A stretch of 64,000 nucleotides of DNA from Channallabes apus (Eukaryota > Chordata > Actinopteri > Siluriformes > Clariidae): positions 9,769,579 to 9,833,578 of the forward strand of contig CM060115.1 in NCBI GenBank assembly GCA_030522415.1, in the 5' to 3' direction. The number at the start of each line of letters is the position of its first letter. The first letter of the stretch is position 1. Positions 1 to 12,153 of the stretch are shown here, in pieces. The notes beneath the pieces are model-generated. The model was not told the DNA's origin and did no database searches. It saw only the letters and a program-made list of their open reading frames with translations. A program made the position numbers and the translations under genes.

Positions 1-60
1 TTATATGTACAACATACAAAAAATAAATTCAGCACTGATACTGTGTTTTATCCTTTCACT

Positions 61-490
61 TACTTGTTCAAGTCAAACTGGGACTTTTGATTGTGCAGAA
101 AAACAGAACACAGTCCAGAGAGTAAAAACTTCCTTTATTTCTCTGTATAATCCCCCACTACACTAATGCACTTATCCCAGTGTTTCACTAATGCTTGTAT
201 ACCATCAAGGCTGAAATATTTCTCAGTATGCCAGAGCCATGATTGTACTGCCTGCTTCACATCTGAAACACAGGCCTCCCAGGAACTCTTTTAATATCCC
301 AAAAATGTGGAAATGGCTTGCAGTGAGATCAGGACTGTACAGGGAACATGACAATATCCTTGGCCGAGTTCCTGGTGTCGATTAATAATTGCATGTACAG
401 TTCCCACAGACAGATGGGTCTCTTCAGGACATCTGTGACAAGTTATCAGTCGATTTTCATGGATTAGGCATTCCTCTAGCCGAATGTTAA
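61..490 (-). mobile_element. mariner-like transposon remnant (C-terminal half)
   Basis: The left edge carries a terminal-repeat-like block (TTGTTCAAGTCAAACTGGGA, from about 66) that recurs in reverse orientation at other mariner pieces in this window (28.4, 54.9 and 60.7 kb). Read on the minus strand, the interval gives the C-terminal end of a mariner-type transposase, with a WDKC motif followed by VVGDY and a stop, and further upstream a helix-turn-helix-like stretch containing SVGTVHAII. Frames are broken and the catalytic core is largely missing. The N-terminal side is cut off where a V-SINE fragment begins near 490. Family assignment is from motifs only. Confidence 0.65.
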
Positions 491-650
491 AGGTCTTTAA
501 ACTGTGGGAGGAAACCAGAGAACCTGGAGGAAACCCACCATGCACAGGGCGAACATGCAAACTCCATGCACACAGAGACGGGAATAAAACCAGGCCGGGA
601 ATTGAACCCAGACCATGGAGGTGCAGGGCAACAGTGCTAAAGTGCTAACC
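490..650 (-). mobile_element. V-SINE-like tRNA-derived SINE, 5' part
   Basis: Inverted fragment of the SINE seen many times in this window: the conserved block around GTGGGAGGAAACC, the ACATGCAAACTCCATG block, and a decayed tRNA-like head at the right (plus-strand) end. The ATTC tail half is absent. It abuts the mariner remnant. Confidence 0.75.
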
Positions 651-1343
651 AATCAACCCTACCCTTTATCCATTTTTTTCACTCCATCCTTTCATGTGGC
701 AGTCCATCCTCTTTTTCTCCGTTTTGTGGGTTTTTCCCCCCTTTGTCTCGAACATCTCTATTCTCACTCAATCTGTGATCAATATTGAATTTGGTTCCAT
801 ATCTGTCTCACTGCATCTTTTTTATATTGCACAATAATAACTTGTAACTTCTCTCTCTCTGTCTTTTTGTCCTTTGCTTTTTTTGAGGGGCCAAATCCCA
901 AACGTAGAGCATCATCTTTGAAGTGTTCACTGCAGCGAATGCACGTTATGATTTGGCATGGCGTTCAGGTGTAATATAGAATCTGTCATTCACAGAGCAT
1001 TAGAGGGTATAAAAATTTAACCTCCGTCGCTCCTATTCTCCCTCTATCTCTTCCTGTTCTATTACATTACTTGCTTTTTTGAAGATGAAGTATAGACGTG
1101 TAGACCTTCTCCGCTATTAAATACAAGCATTATGCCACCACAGCAACAATATAGCTTGCAAAAATAGCAGGCTAATGGTATAGAAATTATATATTTTGAG
1201 CATCTTTCTTCTAAATGGTTTAATAAAAAAAGTTCCCCCAACATTTACTCCCAATTTGGTAACTTGCCAGTTCCCACCCACTTTATCTGCCCTCTTTCTG
1301 CATTCACTGTTGCCCACAATCCACTGGTGCAGCTGTGATTTTT

Positions 1344-1346
<3 letters not shown>

Positions 1347-1421
<75 letters not shown>
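1347..1421. repeat. compound (GA)n-(CA)n microsatellite
   Basis: Uninterrupted GA dinucleotides (about 1347-1381) pass directly into CA dinucleotides (about 1382-1421). Apparent proteins of RE or TH repeats here are artefacts of the microsatellite. Confidence 0.97.
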
Positions 1422-1424
<3 letters not shown>

Positions 1425-2149
1425 AATGTGCAATCAGCAAACTCTCTTTTTGTGTTGCGCCACTTAACCACACTTTTAATCAAATTAATTTTTGCTCAGA
1501 CCTTATTCTCTTTGCTGCCTTAACAGTCTCACTATCTTGCTTGATGTTGTTCATGTCCCACTGCAATATTAATCCTAATTCATGCTTCTGCTACAGTATT
1601 GCGTTGCAAGCATTTATACCTGTGCGCTTCTGTGTCTGCATCACTCTGCAATTACACCTCAAACCTCTAGTTGGCAGTAAGGTTTCTACAGTATGCCACA
1701 ATGCCGAGTCTCTTCACCACTCTCCGGTCAGAGTTGTTTTTGTGTGTCTACTACAGTACAAACAATGGTGAATGGAACTGAGCAGGTTTTGGTGAAGTTG
1801 GTGCTAATAGATGATAACCAACAGCTACTTTGATTGGAATTCCTGCAACGCAGAAAAGACGAAAGACATCAGATGAGACGAGCGGTACTAGTGATGGGAT
1901 TCCATAATCGACCATTGGTTTGAGTAAACTAATCAATGATCGATATTCCTCCTCTGTACACCGACCTTGAAGTTTGTCACATGTACAATGTAAGTAACTG
2001 GAGACAAGTTCCACAACTCATGTTGTGTTCAATAAATGCAGTCCATAGTTCAAATGAGTCTCATATGAAACTTCCCCAGTCCCACTGAGTTAAATCAAGT
2101 TAGTATCTTTCAAAGTTATGGTGCATTTTGTACAAATTTGACGTATGTT

Positions 2150-2240
2150 AACACATACACACTCTCACACAATCATTCACACACTACGGCCAATTTGGAA
2201 ACGCCAATTAGCCTAATCTGCATGTCTTTGGCCCGAGGGG
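2150..2240 (-). mobile_element. V-SINE-like fragment
   Basis: Short inverted piece containing the CA-rich stretch and the core block GCCAATTAGCCTAATCTGCA followed by CATGTCTTTGG. It ends abruptly at about 2238 and is followed by a duplicated 16-base word (2241-2256 and 2259-2274). Confidence 0.7.
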
Positions 2241-2789
2241 AAAATGCATGAGTAGTAAAAAATGCATGAGTAGTGGACCAGCGCTGGCGTTATTTATTTG
2301 GACGAGAGAAGGAGAGATTGCTGTGGATCATTTTCTTTCGAATATTTTTCAACCGGATTGTCTTTGACTTGACATATTCCCCGGACTTCTCACCCTCAGT
2401 CATCGGCCTCCCGGACTTCATTAACCCCGGTGAGACCGAACCATACTCCTCTAACACACATACAATAAACACGGACTTCAGACAATTTCCACTCATTCGC
2501 ACACATACACATACCGTTTATTATATATATTTTGTAAATATTGTTTATATCTTTGTTTGGTTGTGGTGCACCTTTTTCGTTTACTTTATTTAGCTTTGTG
2601 TAATACACATTTGCTTTATCTACTTGTTTGTGTTTGTCCTTTTTGCTCACCGGCCTTTTAACGCAACACCGACACAAATATAAAAGACCTCTAGATTTTT
2701 GTAGCCACAGTAAATATAAAATTAGCTGGTCATTACACTGTAAAACCGATGTCATCTGTTCTATGTATTGACGGGTCGCCAGAGCCGTC

Positions 2790-3095
2790 ATTCAGTTATG
2801 GTAATGGACGTTTCATTTTCCAACATACGCTGTAAAGGTAGACCAATCAGAACGGGCCGCGCCATCTGACCAATCACAGCAGTGAGGGCTCACGGAAAGG
2901 AGGGGTTTAGACAGACTGAATCTTCAAACTGCTTCACATGAGTCGTTTACGAAATCATTTAGAAATGGGGTAAAATTAAATCTATTTTTGGAGAAAACTA
3001 AAGTGTTCTTTGACCTTGCATACATGTAAACCTGTTTTGAGAGACTTATTAAGCAATAGTAGCAACATTTAAAATGGCATAATTGGGGCACTTTA
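2790..3095. repeat. unclassified interspersed repeat (tentative)
   Basis: The stretch with paired CCAATCA words, a GGAAAGGAGGGGTTTAGA block and the end block GCATAATTGGGGCACTTTAA resembles a repeat I recall as common in teleost genomes. I cannot assign a superfamily: no protein and no clear terminal repeat is visible. It may be the 3' part of a longer unit starting near 2275. Confidence 0.35.
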
Positions 3096-4829
3096 ATTGA
3101 TGATCATCCCATCAATAGATGGTAAGATATTAAACAATAAAAAAAATGGAAGTGTAAAAGAAGAAGCTGGAAAATGCAATGCTACCAATCACAGACGTTG
3201 CGTGGCCACAGAGGTAATGGCTCTGGAACGCAACTCCCCAGAAATGTATGCCGTAGACCTGACCCAGAAGCATAAATCAGCATTTAGCTACATTATTTAG
3301 TCAAAAGTTTGTGCACTCCCGACCACCACAACCATATGCGATAATTTAGTCCCCAATCCACTCAATTACTCAGGCTTTCCACAACCCAAGCTGTATTTAT
3401 TAACCTCTTACTGTACAAACAGTTATTATTAATTATCCAGCATTACTGTGCTTTCTCAAGGATTGTGTAACTAAATAATCTAGCTTCCTATGTACGGTAA
3501 ATTCAATTACATTATTTTAGGACATAGATTTAATAAGGATTGTTTTAACTGTGGTGTTGAGGAGGTTGTTTGTCTTTGGTTGTTTGTAGCCTTGGAAGCA
3601 TTAATCAAAAAAATCAATCAAATTTGCGCTGCTTGTGTGACTTGATTGTATGCAGACACAGATCAAGTGTCAAATCAGATCACTTACTGTGAACATTAAT
3701 TAATTTTCTGCCTTTTAATATTAATTGCATTGCAGTGTTGGAATGTTGCCACCACAATATTTTCAATTCTATCATAAATTTCATGGAGAGAGAAGAAAAA
3801 AAATCCAACATCATCCATGTTGGTTTTCCGCATTTGCCCCCATCTTGTGATGTCATTAGTCAGAATGTACAATATGGCCCTGGATGCCACTTAGCACTTT
3901 CCTGAACATTTACCTCATTTACCACATGCCTGTTTTTCTGTATGATTATATTTAGAAAAAATGAATGAAGACAGCCGGAGACAAGCCCAAGCTTTATCTC
4001 TATGCAGTTTCTTTTTTTACTTGAGACCTCAAGTCTGTCCTTCACTCAAACGTTTGGCATGTTTGATGACATTGAACCTAGAAGTAATTCCATTTTAATT
4101 ATATTACATTCATTTCTGCAAATGTATTTTCTCTTTTTTCTTCTAAAGGCACATTTTCCTTTTGTGTTATATACAGTACCCTCCCTTTGAGAAAACCGAG
4201 ATGGCATTGTGATCTCAAACAATTTTCTTTTCATTAAAAAAAAAAAACGGGCTTGCTAGCCGACATTCATTCATAATGAGATAAATACTCCATAACGTCC
4301 AGCGCTGTGCATTCATTCATTTTGTCCCATATATAATCGTTTCCTTCTGAAAGAGATTACACTCAGCGCAAATTCGTGCTTCAATCATAAAGGGCCTTTT
4401 GAAAAATGGCTTTTTTGTGAAATACAAACATAAAAATTGACTCATAACATTAGGCACTTTGGCTTTTAAAAAAAACTTGGTTTATTGTCCTGAGTGCTGA
4501 AGTGAATGTGCTTTTGGCTGACCTTATACGTAGGACAGTGGAGTACGGAACAAGGAATGGACCAATTAAAACGCGGAGACACGATTTCTATTTGGTCTTA
4601 GTGTTGAAGTACAATACAAGGACATGTATGATGCCTGAAGGCTACCACCAGTTTACCATCATGGAAACTGCCTTAGGAAACCATTCTAAGGGAAAATTGC
4701 ATAGCACTTTCTTGAAGAGGTGCATCTCAAATTTGAACATAAATTTAGGTCTGGTTCCTATCTCGTATATTTGGGTTTTCAAATAAAAAGAGACGTCAAT
4801 ATAATGTCTCATTTTTGCATCTCCAACAG
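3096..4829. other. unassigned AT-rich spacer
   Basis: No exon-like frame, RNA gene or recognisable repeat was seen. The same holds for 651-1346, 1422-2149 and 2275-2789. Confidence 0.6.
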
Positions 4830-5545
4830 ATTAGTTGCTGTCCACAAATGCCATCACGGAATACTGTTTCCATGAAGGTGTACTTATGTAATAATGTTTA
4901 GGGTGTAGGTGGTATGTGTCAAAGAAACATCCACATGAATGCCAGAACCCAAAGGTTTCCAAGAAAACATCACACTGCTTTTTCCAAAGCATCACACTGC
5001 CTCTGCCGGCTTGTTCTCCTCCTATAGTCCACCCTGGTGCCATGTCTTCCCCAGGGAAGTGATGCACATGCAACCAGCCATCCAAATGATGTAAAAGAAT
5101 CTGTTATTTGTCAGACTAGACAACCTTTTTCAATTTATCTAGAGTTGAATTTTGATGCTCAGGTGCTTATCGTAGGTGTTCTTGGTTTTGGACAGGGGTC
5201 AGCATGGGCACCCTAACTGGTCTGCAGCTGTGCAGCCTCATATGCAACAAACTGCAATGCACCGTGTGTTCTGACACTGTTCTATCAGAGTCGACATTAA
5301 CCTTTCCAGCAATTTGAGCTACAGTAGCTTTTCTATTGAATCAGACTACGCGGCCCAACTTTTGTTCTCCACGTGCATCTTCGCCCATGACCCTGTCACC
5401 GGTTCACCCATTTTCCTTCCTTGGAGCATTTTCGGTAAGTGCTGACCACAGCAGACTATCGACATCCCACAAGAGCTGCAGCCGTCTAGCCATCGCTATT
5501 TGGCCATTGTCAAACTTTCTCAAATCCATGCTCATCCCTATTAAT
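4830..5545 (-). mobile_element. Tc1-like transposase remnant, minus strand
   Basis: On the minus strand the interval runs from a helix-turn-helix-like N-terminal segment (about 5545-5350) into the start of the catalytic domain. Recognisable pieces include HHFPGEDMAPG and GRGSVMLW, typical of one widespread fish Tc1 family. Multiple frameshifts and stops break the frame. The catalytic C-terminal third and both terminal inverted repeats are missing. The same family appears as internally deleted plus-strand copies near 23.8 and 28.9 kb. Confidence 0.75.
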
Positions 5546-5786
5546 TATAATAATAATGCTTGCTCTGCCAGGCATGGAAGGATAAGTGTTGGCCGGGGAA
5601 AGAGAACTGGTTAAATTAGTAAACAAACCATAATCTGTTAATAATAAACAGTGTTTGTAGAATTGTATTATAAAAGCAATATCACACTCAATGTCATGCT
5701 GTTGTACTGAATATCAGCATGGCTGTGACATATTTATGATACAACAGCATTCCCTGTCATGTGATATAATTAAAATATATTTTATT

Positions 5787-6172
5787 ATTCATTCATTCAT
5801 TCATTCATCTTCTATACAGCTTTATCCTGTATTAGGGTCGCGGGGACCTGGAGCCTATCCCAGGAGACTATCCCAGGAGAGAGGGCATGAGGCAGGGTAC
5901 ACCCTGAACAGCGTGCCAATCCATCGCAGAGCACACACACACACACACACACTCATTCACACACTATGGTCAATTTGGGAACGCCAATTAGCCTAATCTG
6001 CATGTCTTTGGACTGTGGGAGGAAACCGGAGTACCCGGAGGAAACCCACCAGGCACGGAGAGAACATGCAAACTCCATGCACACAGAGACGGGAATCGAG
6101 CCTGGCCAGGAATCGAACCCGGACCCTGGAGGTGCAAGGCGACAGTGCTAACCACTACACCACCGTGCCGCC
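5787..6172 (-). mobile_element. V-SINE-like element, near full length
   Basis: Complete inverted copy: ATTC-repeat tail (5787-5808), 3' region with GGAGCCTATCCCAGGAGA, CA-rich stretch, core block with GCCAATTAGCCTAATCTGCA, and tRNA-like head ending in CACCGTGCCGCC at 6172. It is flanked by the 9-bp direct repeat TATTTTATT (5778-5786 and 6173-6181), consistent with a target-site duplication, although the sequence is AT-rich. The head contains Pol III A- and B-box-like sequences on the minus strand. Confidence 0.88.
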
Positions 6173-6181
6173 TATTTTATT

Positions 6182-8166
6182 TTTATTATTATTATTATTA
6201 TTATTTAGAAAAGTGTTACAATGTTTCTGTTTACTGTGTTCAGATTTGACGGAAATACAGAGAATAGTATAATTTTAGACTAAAAGTATTAGAAATCACG
6301 AATGCAGCTAGTCCACACTTCTAATACAAATTTATTAAAACAAGTTGTACGTGTACTTTATTTACATAAGAAAATGAAATTAAAATTTGTTTGCAGGCAC
6401 CGGTATCGTCAACCAGTTTCCTCAAACGGCCAGGGGTGGAATTTACAGTCATCTGAAATAAGTAATTTGAGATATTGCTGAAAACCTCCAGAACCCCTGA
6501 ACCTCCTCCAGTGTCTGAGGCTTTTGTCCTATACACCTAGTCCTTTGCATAGTCCCTTCTTGGAGCCCATTCATGAGGTCTGTGTCTTCCCAGCCAATGC
6601 CTGGGAAATTGCTGATCTAAGCACACACACATAGTAAGAGCAAAATGGGGTAGTGCTCCATGGGGTGGAGCTCCATTGATACTACAAGTTCTATAGCCAT
6701 TAAATATCACCTAGTTAATTTTCACCCACCCCACCCTGTATATATAATTTTCTATTAATTTTTTTTTTTACGAAGTAGTGTTATTGAGCTAATTGGTATC
6801 TTCCCAGGCGAATGTGTGATGATTGTTAGCTCTACGCATCAGTCAGAACTAAAGATGCAAGCCTCAGACAGCAAACATGTCTCAGCTGATTGACTACATT
6901 CAGAATAAGGACAAATTGCACAACATTCTTTTTTTTTATTTTTTATAATAAACCGCTATTTTAAAAAAAATCACTCCTTCTAGATTCCTCAACAGCATAT
7001 TTTCACACCCCATAAGTTAAGTTTATGAGCCGTTCAAATATCGCACTTTCCAATTGCGCTGTACTGTAACTTAATCTTTAATGCATGTTTTATGTTCCCC
7101 CCCACGTCCTGCAGTTTTGTAACATATCCAAGTCCCTTTTGTTTCACTATAGTGAGAAGGAGCTCATGCCTGGAGGGAGTATTGGAGAGCAAAGCGTCCA
7201 AGCACACACACACACACACACACACATACACTCAGCCGAGCGCTTAGTTTGAATGACAGCGATGTTCTCCCTGGCGTGGGTGTGTGTGTGTGTGAGTGTG
7301 GATCCAGTCAAGTGGAGCCCAGGCTGCCAGCACTCGCTGAGCCGGCTGGTAAAGTGAGAAGACATCAATCAAGGACGACTCGTCTGTTCCCAGGCTGGCC
7401 GAGTCCATCCGCAGCATGACGTAACACAGATTATGGAAATGAGGACCCGGGCCATCATGTTGTTGTGCACCATTGTACACTTTTGGTGCAATATGGAAAG
7501 GCAGACACGTGGCACGTTTGCTTTTTAAGTGAGTAGGAATGTGAGAGCACAGCTGGATAATATAGAAACCGAGAACAAGCTGGGTAATGACTGAAACTGA
7601 TCGATCTAGTTAAGGAAGCAGTGGCATTAGCAAGTCTGGTCAGTTGGAAATCTTGGCCTTTTTCTCACAGTACATGATGGAGTGGGATATAACGAAAACA
7701 TAAAATAATAGGTTGTCCTGCACTGTTTTATATGATGCTAAGTAATAAAAGTAGAACTTGTGTGTGTGTGTAAAAAAAAAAACAATCATATATATATATA
7801 TATATATTTATTTATTTATTTTTCTTTTTTTTTATTAAAACAGGTAATTAATGTGATATATCCAACAAGGACAATTCACAAAGCTACTCATGCAGTTTAT
7901 TGCCCATACTGTATGATAGACTCTAATTGGACAGGTACTTCATTGCCATCATCTCATTTATACTGTCATCAAATTAGTCCTTTACTATTTATTTTCAAAT
8001 TGTCTCACGCTGGTATCACAGCATATTTCCTTCTTTAGTCAGCATTTTTATAAATACAACTGTTTAAAGTCAGAACATGGATACACTCTTGGTACCAAAC
8101 CAGTGAGTTATTAGTGAAAGTACAGTTTGGTACCGTCATGTATTGTAGGTGAAGTCAGAGGCAATT
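6182..8166. other. spacer with CA/TG repeats and a GC-richer unique block
   Basis: A (TTA)n run stands at 6183-6204, CA repeats at 7203-7227, a GT run at 7280-7295 and a TA/TTTA run at 7788-7825. The unique, less AT-rich block 7140-7480 has no splice-supported exon. It may be a conserved non-coding element or nothing. Confidence 0.5.
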
Positions 8167-8508
8167 ATTCATTCATTCATTCATTCATTTTCTATACCGC
8201 TTAATCCTGTGTTCAGGGTCGCGGGGGACCTGGAGCCTATCCCAGGAGACTTCGGGCACTAGGCGGGGTACACCCTGGACAGGGTGCCAATCCATCGCAG
8301 GACACACACACATACACACACTCACACACCCAATCACACACTACGGGCAATTTAGGAACGCCAATTAGCCTAACCTGCATATCTTTGGACTGTGGGAGGA
8401 AACCGGAGTACCCGGAGGAAACCCACCAAGCACGGGGAGAACATGCAAACTCCATGCACACAGAGACGGGAATCGAGCCTGGCCGGGGAATCGAACCCAG
8501 ACCCTGGA
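8167..8508 (-). mobile_element. V-SINE-like element, head truncated
   Basis: Inverted copy with a long ATTC tail (8167-8189), intact 3' region and core. It ends at the B-box-like GAATCGAACCCAGACCCTGGA, so the A-box half of the tRNA head is missing. Confidence 0.88.
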
Positions 8509-11279
8509 ATGGAATATGCAGTAACTAACATGGCATGGATTTGACAACACGCAGCACCGCCACTCATAACAGACGTTAGAACAAATGTAATTGAATCATC
8601 TCTCTGGGGTGTGAGGGCTTTCTGAAGACAGTGAGCCAGGGCTCTTCTTATATTTGTGTTGACTTCAAATCCTAAGTAGCTAAAACTTATTTTTTACTTA
8701 TACAGTATATACAGAATACAAGTTGGGCTTTCATAATATAGCTGATGTAAATATGTGAGAATCATGTGCAACTTTTAAATGCCAAAATATTATATACAGT
8801 ATATAATGGAGTTCTGTACACTTGGGGGTGGACTCTGGAACACATGAAGATGAGAGTCTGACATATGTTTTTTTTTTTTTACCTTATTAAAAAAAACACT
8901 AGCAATATTTAACATTAGCTGTTTTGGAAATAAAACTGTTTGCCATTGTTGTACACATTTAGAAAAACATGTGCAAAAGGAAAAACGTGCTAGATGATGT
9001 CGATGACATCATAGATCCCAACAGGGTTAAATACAACAGTAGTGTTCATTGTGATTTAAGGTCTAATGATCATGTGATCATGGTCGATGGGTACTATTGT
9101 CTTGACATTCTTTTGGTAGAAACCTGACAGAACATCTCTTTAAACGTCCTGCTGTCATTTAGTCACATACAGTACTGTAGGCTTTTAGAGGATTTTAGAC
9201 AATGTATCAATAGTCTGATAGGATCTGTCTAGCCAGTATGATCAAAATGTTGCATAATTCACTTCTTTGGGAGGAAAGTGGGCAAGGACATCCTGAGCTG
9301 AGACGTGGAGCACAGAGGACTTGATGGGTGACCTTGCAGGGCCGCCTTGTCATCCTCTGGTATGGGAGTCTCTTGATAGGCCTCACAATGGCTGGGTCTA
9401 CAAAGTTGGTCTACAATGTTGGCTGGGCAGGTGATGTTGCCTCATAAGTCTTTGACAGGGTTTTTTTTTTTTGTTGTTGTTCTTTTTCACCTTTTGGTAT
9501 TATTGGAACCTACTCAGCCCATACAGGTAGCCTATAATAAAAAATTTAAAAAAAGGTAATATAATAATAATTATCTGGTGCGCACAAGAAATGTTCTCAT
9601 TCTCACCAGGAACTTTCTTGTTTGCACCATAAACTTAAACTTCAGAAACATAAACCAGAAACTTTCTAGTGCACACCAGGTTTTTTTTTTTTTTTTTTAT
9701 ACACATGTCCCTTTAGGGATACATAAAACCTTAACGACAAAAAAATTATGCATGTTGTTTTTACATTGCATTTTTGCTTCCGAATAAAAGCTCAAGTGGA
9801 TTTTGACTGCCTTAAAGCTTGTCTCACCTCATTTCATCTTTATTTTTTTGGTTTACCCACTGAATGTTAACATGTTTTGTGCTAATGTAACTGAAAAGAT
9901 TCTGCAAAACACGAAAATTAAGGAGCCGTCTGAAAAGATTCCGAGGAAACTGCATTTGTGAGTGATTTTTGAACGACAGTTGTAGTGTGTAACATGACAG
10001 CATGACTGTAGATTACACCAACAGTATTGTCAAAATCCTCTCATGTTTAATATCCTGCACACCATTATGACTTTTTATATTATACACCGCTCGTACATTT
10101 CTCTTTCAAGAAAGTCATTTTTAGTATATTCATTTCCCATCATGGCTGGACTTAAATTTATGAAGATGAGGCATATGAGTTGAGACAGATGTGTCCGTGC
10201 ATGGAACATCATTTCTGGCATTACGAATCTGTAAGGGTAATTTGCAAACATGAGCGAACGTGCATATTGTTCAGCTCGGTAAACATATGCATAGGTAATA
10301 CACTCCTGTGTGCACTAGATAAAAGAGATTGCTTTGATAGGATGTGTGTGTTTATAGGTGTGTAGATAAGCCACACAGATATTGATCAGTGTGTGTGTAC
10401 CAGTGCGTGTGTTTAGACACTGGTATTTATGTCTCTTTGTGTTTGTGCCAAACCCGTGAGCGCGCCTCGCCTTCACCTTGCCACGCTGCTGTCCCTGAAA
10501 CACGACAGCCGCTTGCACCCGGTGCCACCTACAAGCTTGTGTGTAATTAAAGTGTTTGATCTGCCTCCCTCTATGAGGTGCCGTATAGGGCTTAAATCAA
10601 ACTTCACTCAGGCACACACACATACGCATACTATACTACATATGAAATGCACACACACACACACACACACCTATGAGCACACATACGCACATACTCTCTG
10701 CACACACACACACATACATACACACACCTATGAGATGCGTGAATATCCCTCCCTGCAGAGGCACACACACACACACAAACACATACTTCCAAGCGCATAC
10801 ACACACCGCTGCCACTGTGATCAATGGCTGAGAGGGAGAGGAGCAAGCCGCAAACTGACAGTATCGGGATTGAACAGAGGCAGAGGAAAGTAGGGGTGGG
10901 GAAGGGGGGGGGGGGTAAAAAGAGACAGAAAATTGGATAGAGAGAGAGCATTGAGAAGGGAAAGAGAGAGAGAGAACATAGAATGAGAGTGAGGAGAGAA
11001 AATGTAACTCACTATACGGAATTAAAAAGAGGGGAAATCTGTATCTGTGCTGCATAGTGATGTTTCAATTCATGAGGCTTTTTATATTGAACTTTTTCCT
11101 AGAACATGTTGTGGGAAAGGTGTTGATTCATTTTCTATGCCTGCTGTGACTAAAGAAGAAGGTACCAGCTTTCTGGAAGAAAATTTATATTTTGCATTTA
11201 TGGAAGGAGTCTCCAGTGTCAGTTTGTAAAAAAAAATTTTTTTTCAACATGATAAAAGAAAAATAAAATAAATAAAAGT
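8509..11279. other. unassigned spacer
   Basis: AT-rich spacer with short homopolymers. A cluster of GTGCGCAC/GTGCACACCAG-type words lies at 9575-9690. A CA-rich block is listed separately. A G-run with GAGAGA sequence occurs at 10900-10975. No gene. Confidence 0.55.
10607..10809. repeat. interrupted CA-rich simple repeat
   Basis: Several CA microsatellite blocks separated by short unique words. Long open frames rich in TH or CV residues across this area are produced by the repeat and are not genes. Confidence 0.9.
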
Positions 11280-11293
11280 AAACTACAATTCCA

Positions 11294-11658
11294 GTGGTTA
11301 GCACTGTCGCCTTGCACCTCCAGGGTCCGGGTTCGATTCCCCGGCCAGGCTCGATTCCCGTCTCTGTGTGCATGGAGTTTGCATGTTCTCCCCGTGCTTG
11401 GTGGGTTTCCTCCGGGTACTCCGGTTTCCTCCCACAGTCCAAAGATATGCAGGTTAGGCTAATTGGCGTTCCTAAATTGCCCGTAGTGTGTGATTGGGTG
11501 TGTGAGTGTGTGTATGTGTGTGTGCCCTGCGATGGATTGGCACCCTGTCCAGGGTGTACCCCGTCTAGTGCCCGAAGTCTCCTGGGATAGGCTCCAGGTC
11601 CCCCGTGACCCTGAACACAGGATTAAGCGGTATAGAAAATGAATGAATGAATGAATGA
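11294..11658 (+). mobile_element. V-SINE-like element with target-site duplication
   Basis: Plus-strand copy beginning inside the tRNA-like head at GTGGTTAGCAC, with B-box-like GGTTCGATTCC at 11330-11340, the full core, and an (ATGA)n tail. It is flanked by the direct repeat AACTACAATTCCA (11281-11293 and 11659-11671; 14 bp if the shared A is counted). That is clear evidence of target-primed insertion of a slightly 5'-truncated copy. Confidence 0.93.
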
Positions 11659-11875
11659 AACTACAATTCCACAATATCAAATGTAACTGTAATGACAACA
11701 TAAAAATATAAATAAATAACAATTTGGGTTAGCACATAAATCAGGAATACAAGAGCTTTGGTTATCATATTATAGGAAAATGATGTTATAAGAAAAATGA
11801 TTAAGTAGAGGAATGATGGCAAATAAAATTAATTGGTGGTCTATCAAAGACAATGACCACGAACAAGTGTGGTGT

Positions 11876-12153
11876 ATTCATTCATTAATAAATTTTTTTG
11901 TATTCATTCATTTATTTATTCAATCTTTCATTCATACCACTTATCCTATATAGGGTCATGGGGGCCTATCCCAGTTAGGGCATGAGGCAGGGTACACCCT
12001 GGACAGGATGGCAATCCACCATGTCTTTGGACTGTGTTAACCAGAAGAAACCCACCAAGCATGGGGAGAACATGCGAACTCCACACAGAGAATCAAGACC
12101 GGAACCTGAAGGTGCAAGGCGACAATGCTAACCACTAGGCCACTATTCTGCCT
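11876..12153 (-). mobile_element. V-SINE-like element, old degenerate copy
   Basis: Inverted and internally deleted copy: decayed ATTC tail, GGGTACACCCTGGACAGG block, a direct jump to the core CATGTCTTTGGACTGTG, then GGTGCAAGGCGACAATGCTAA of the head. More diverged than the copies at 8.2 or 11.3 kb. Confidence 0.8.

Noticed and set aside
1117..1523. Overlapping frames rich in CV, SL, RE or TH repeats
   Set aside because: They are translations of the (GA)n-(CA)n microsatellite; no splice sites or known domain.
7244..7480. Possible exon with CYVMLRMDSASLGTDESS
   Set aside because: No recognisable domain and no convincing flanking splice pair; kept only as a candidate non-coding island.
8237..8567. 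Recurring peptide strings such as EFACSPRAWWVSSGYSGF
   Set aside because: Same string appears wherever a V-SINE-like copy lies (8.2, 11.3, 23.0, 54.6 and 63.4 kb); it is SINE sequence read in frame, not a gene family.
10429..11055. Frames of 106-154 residues on both strands
   Set aside because: Driven by interrupted CA repeats and GA-rich sequence; composition explains the open frames.
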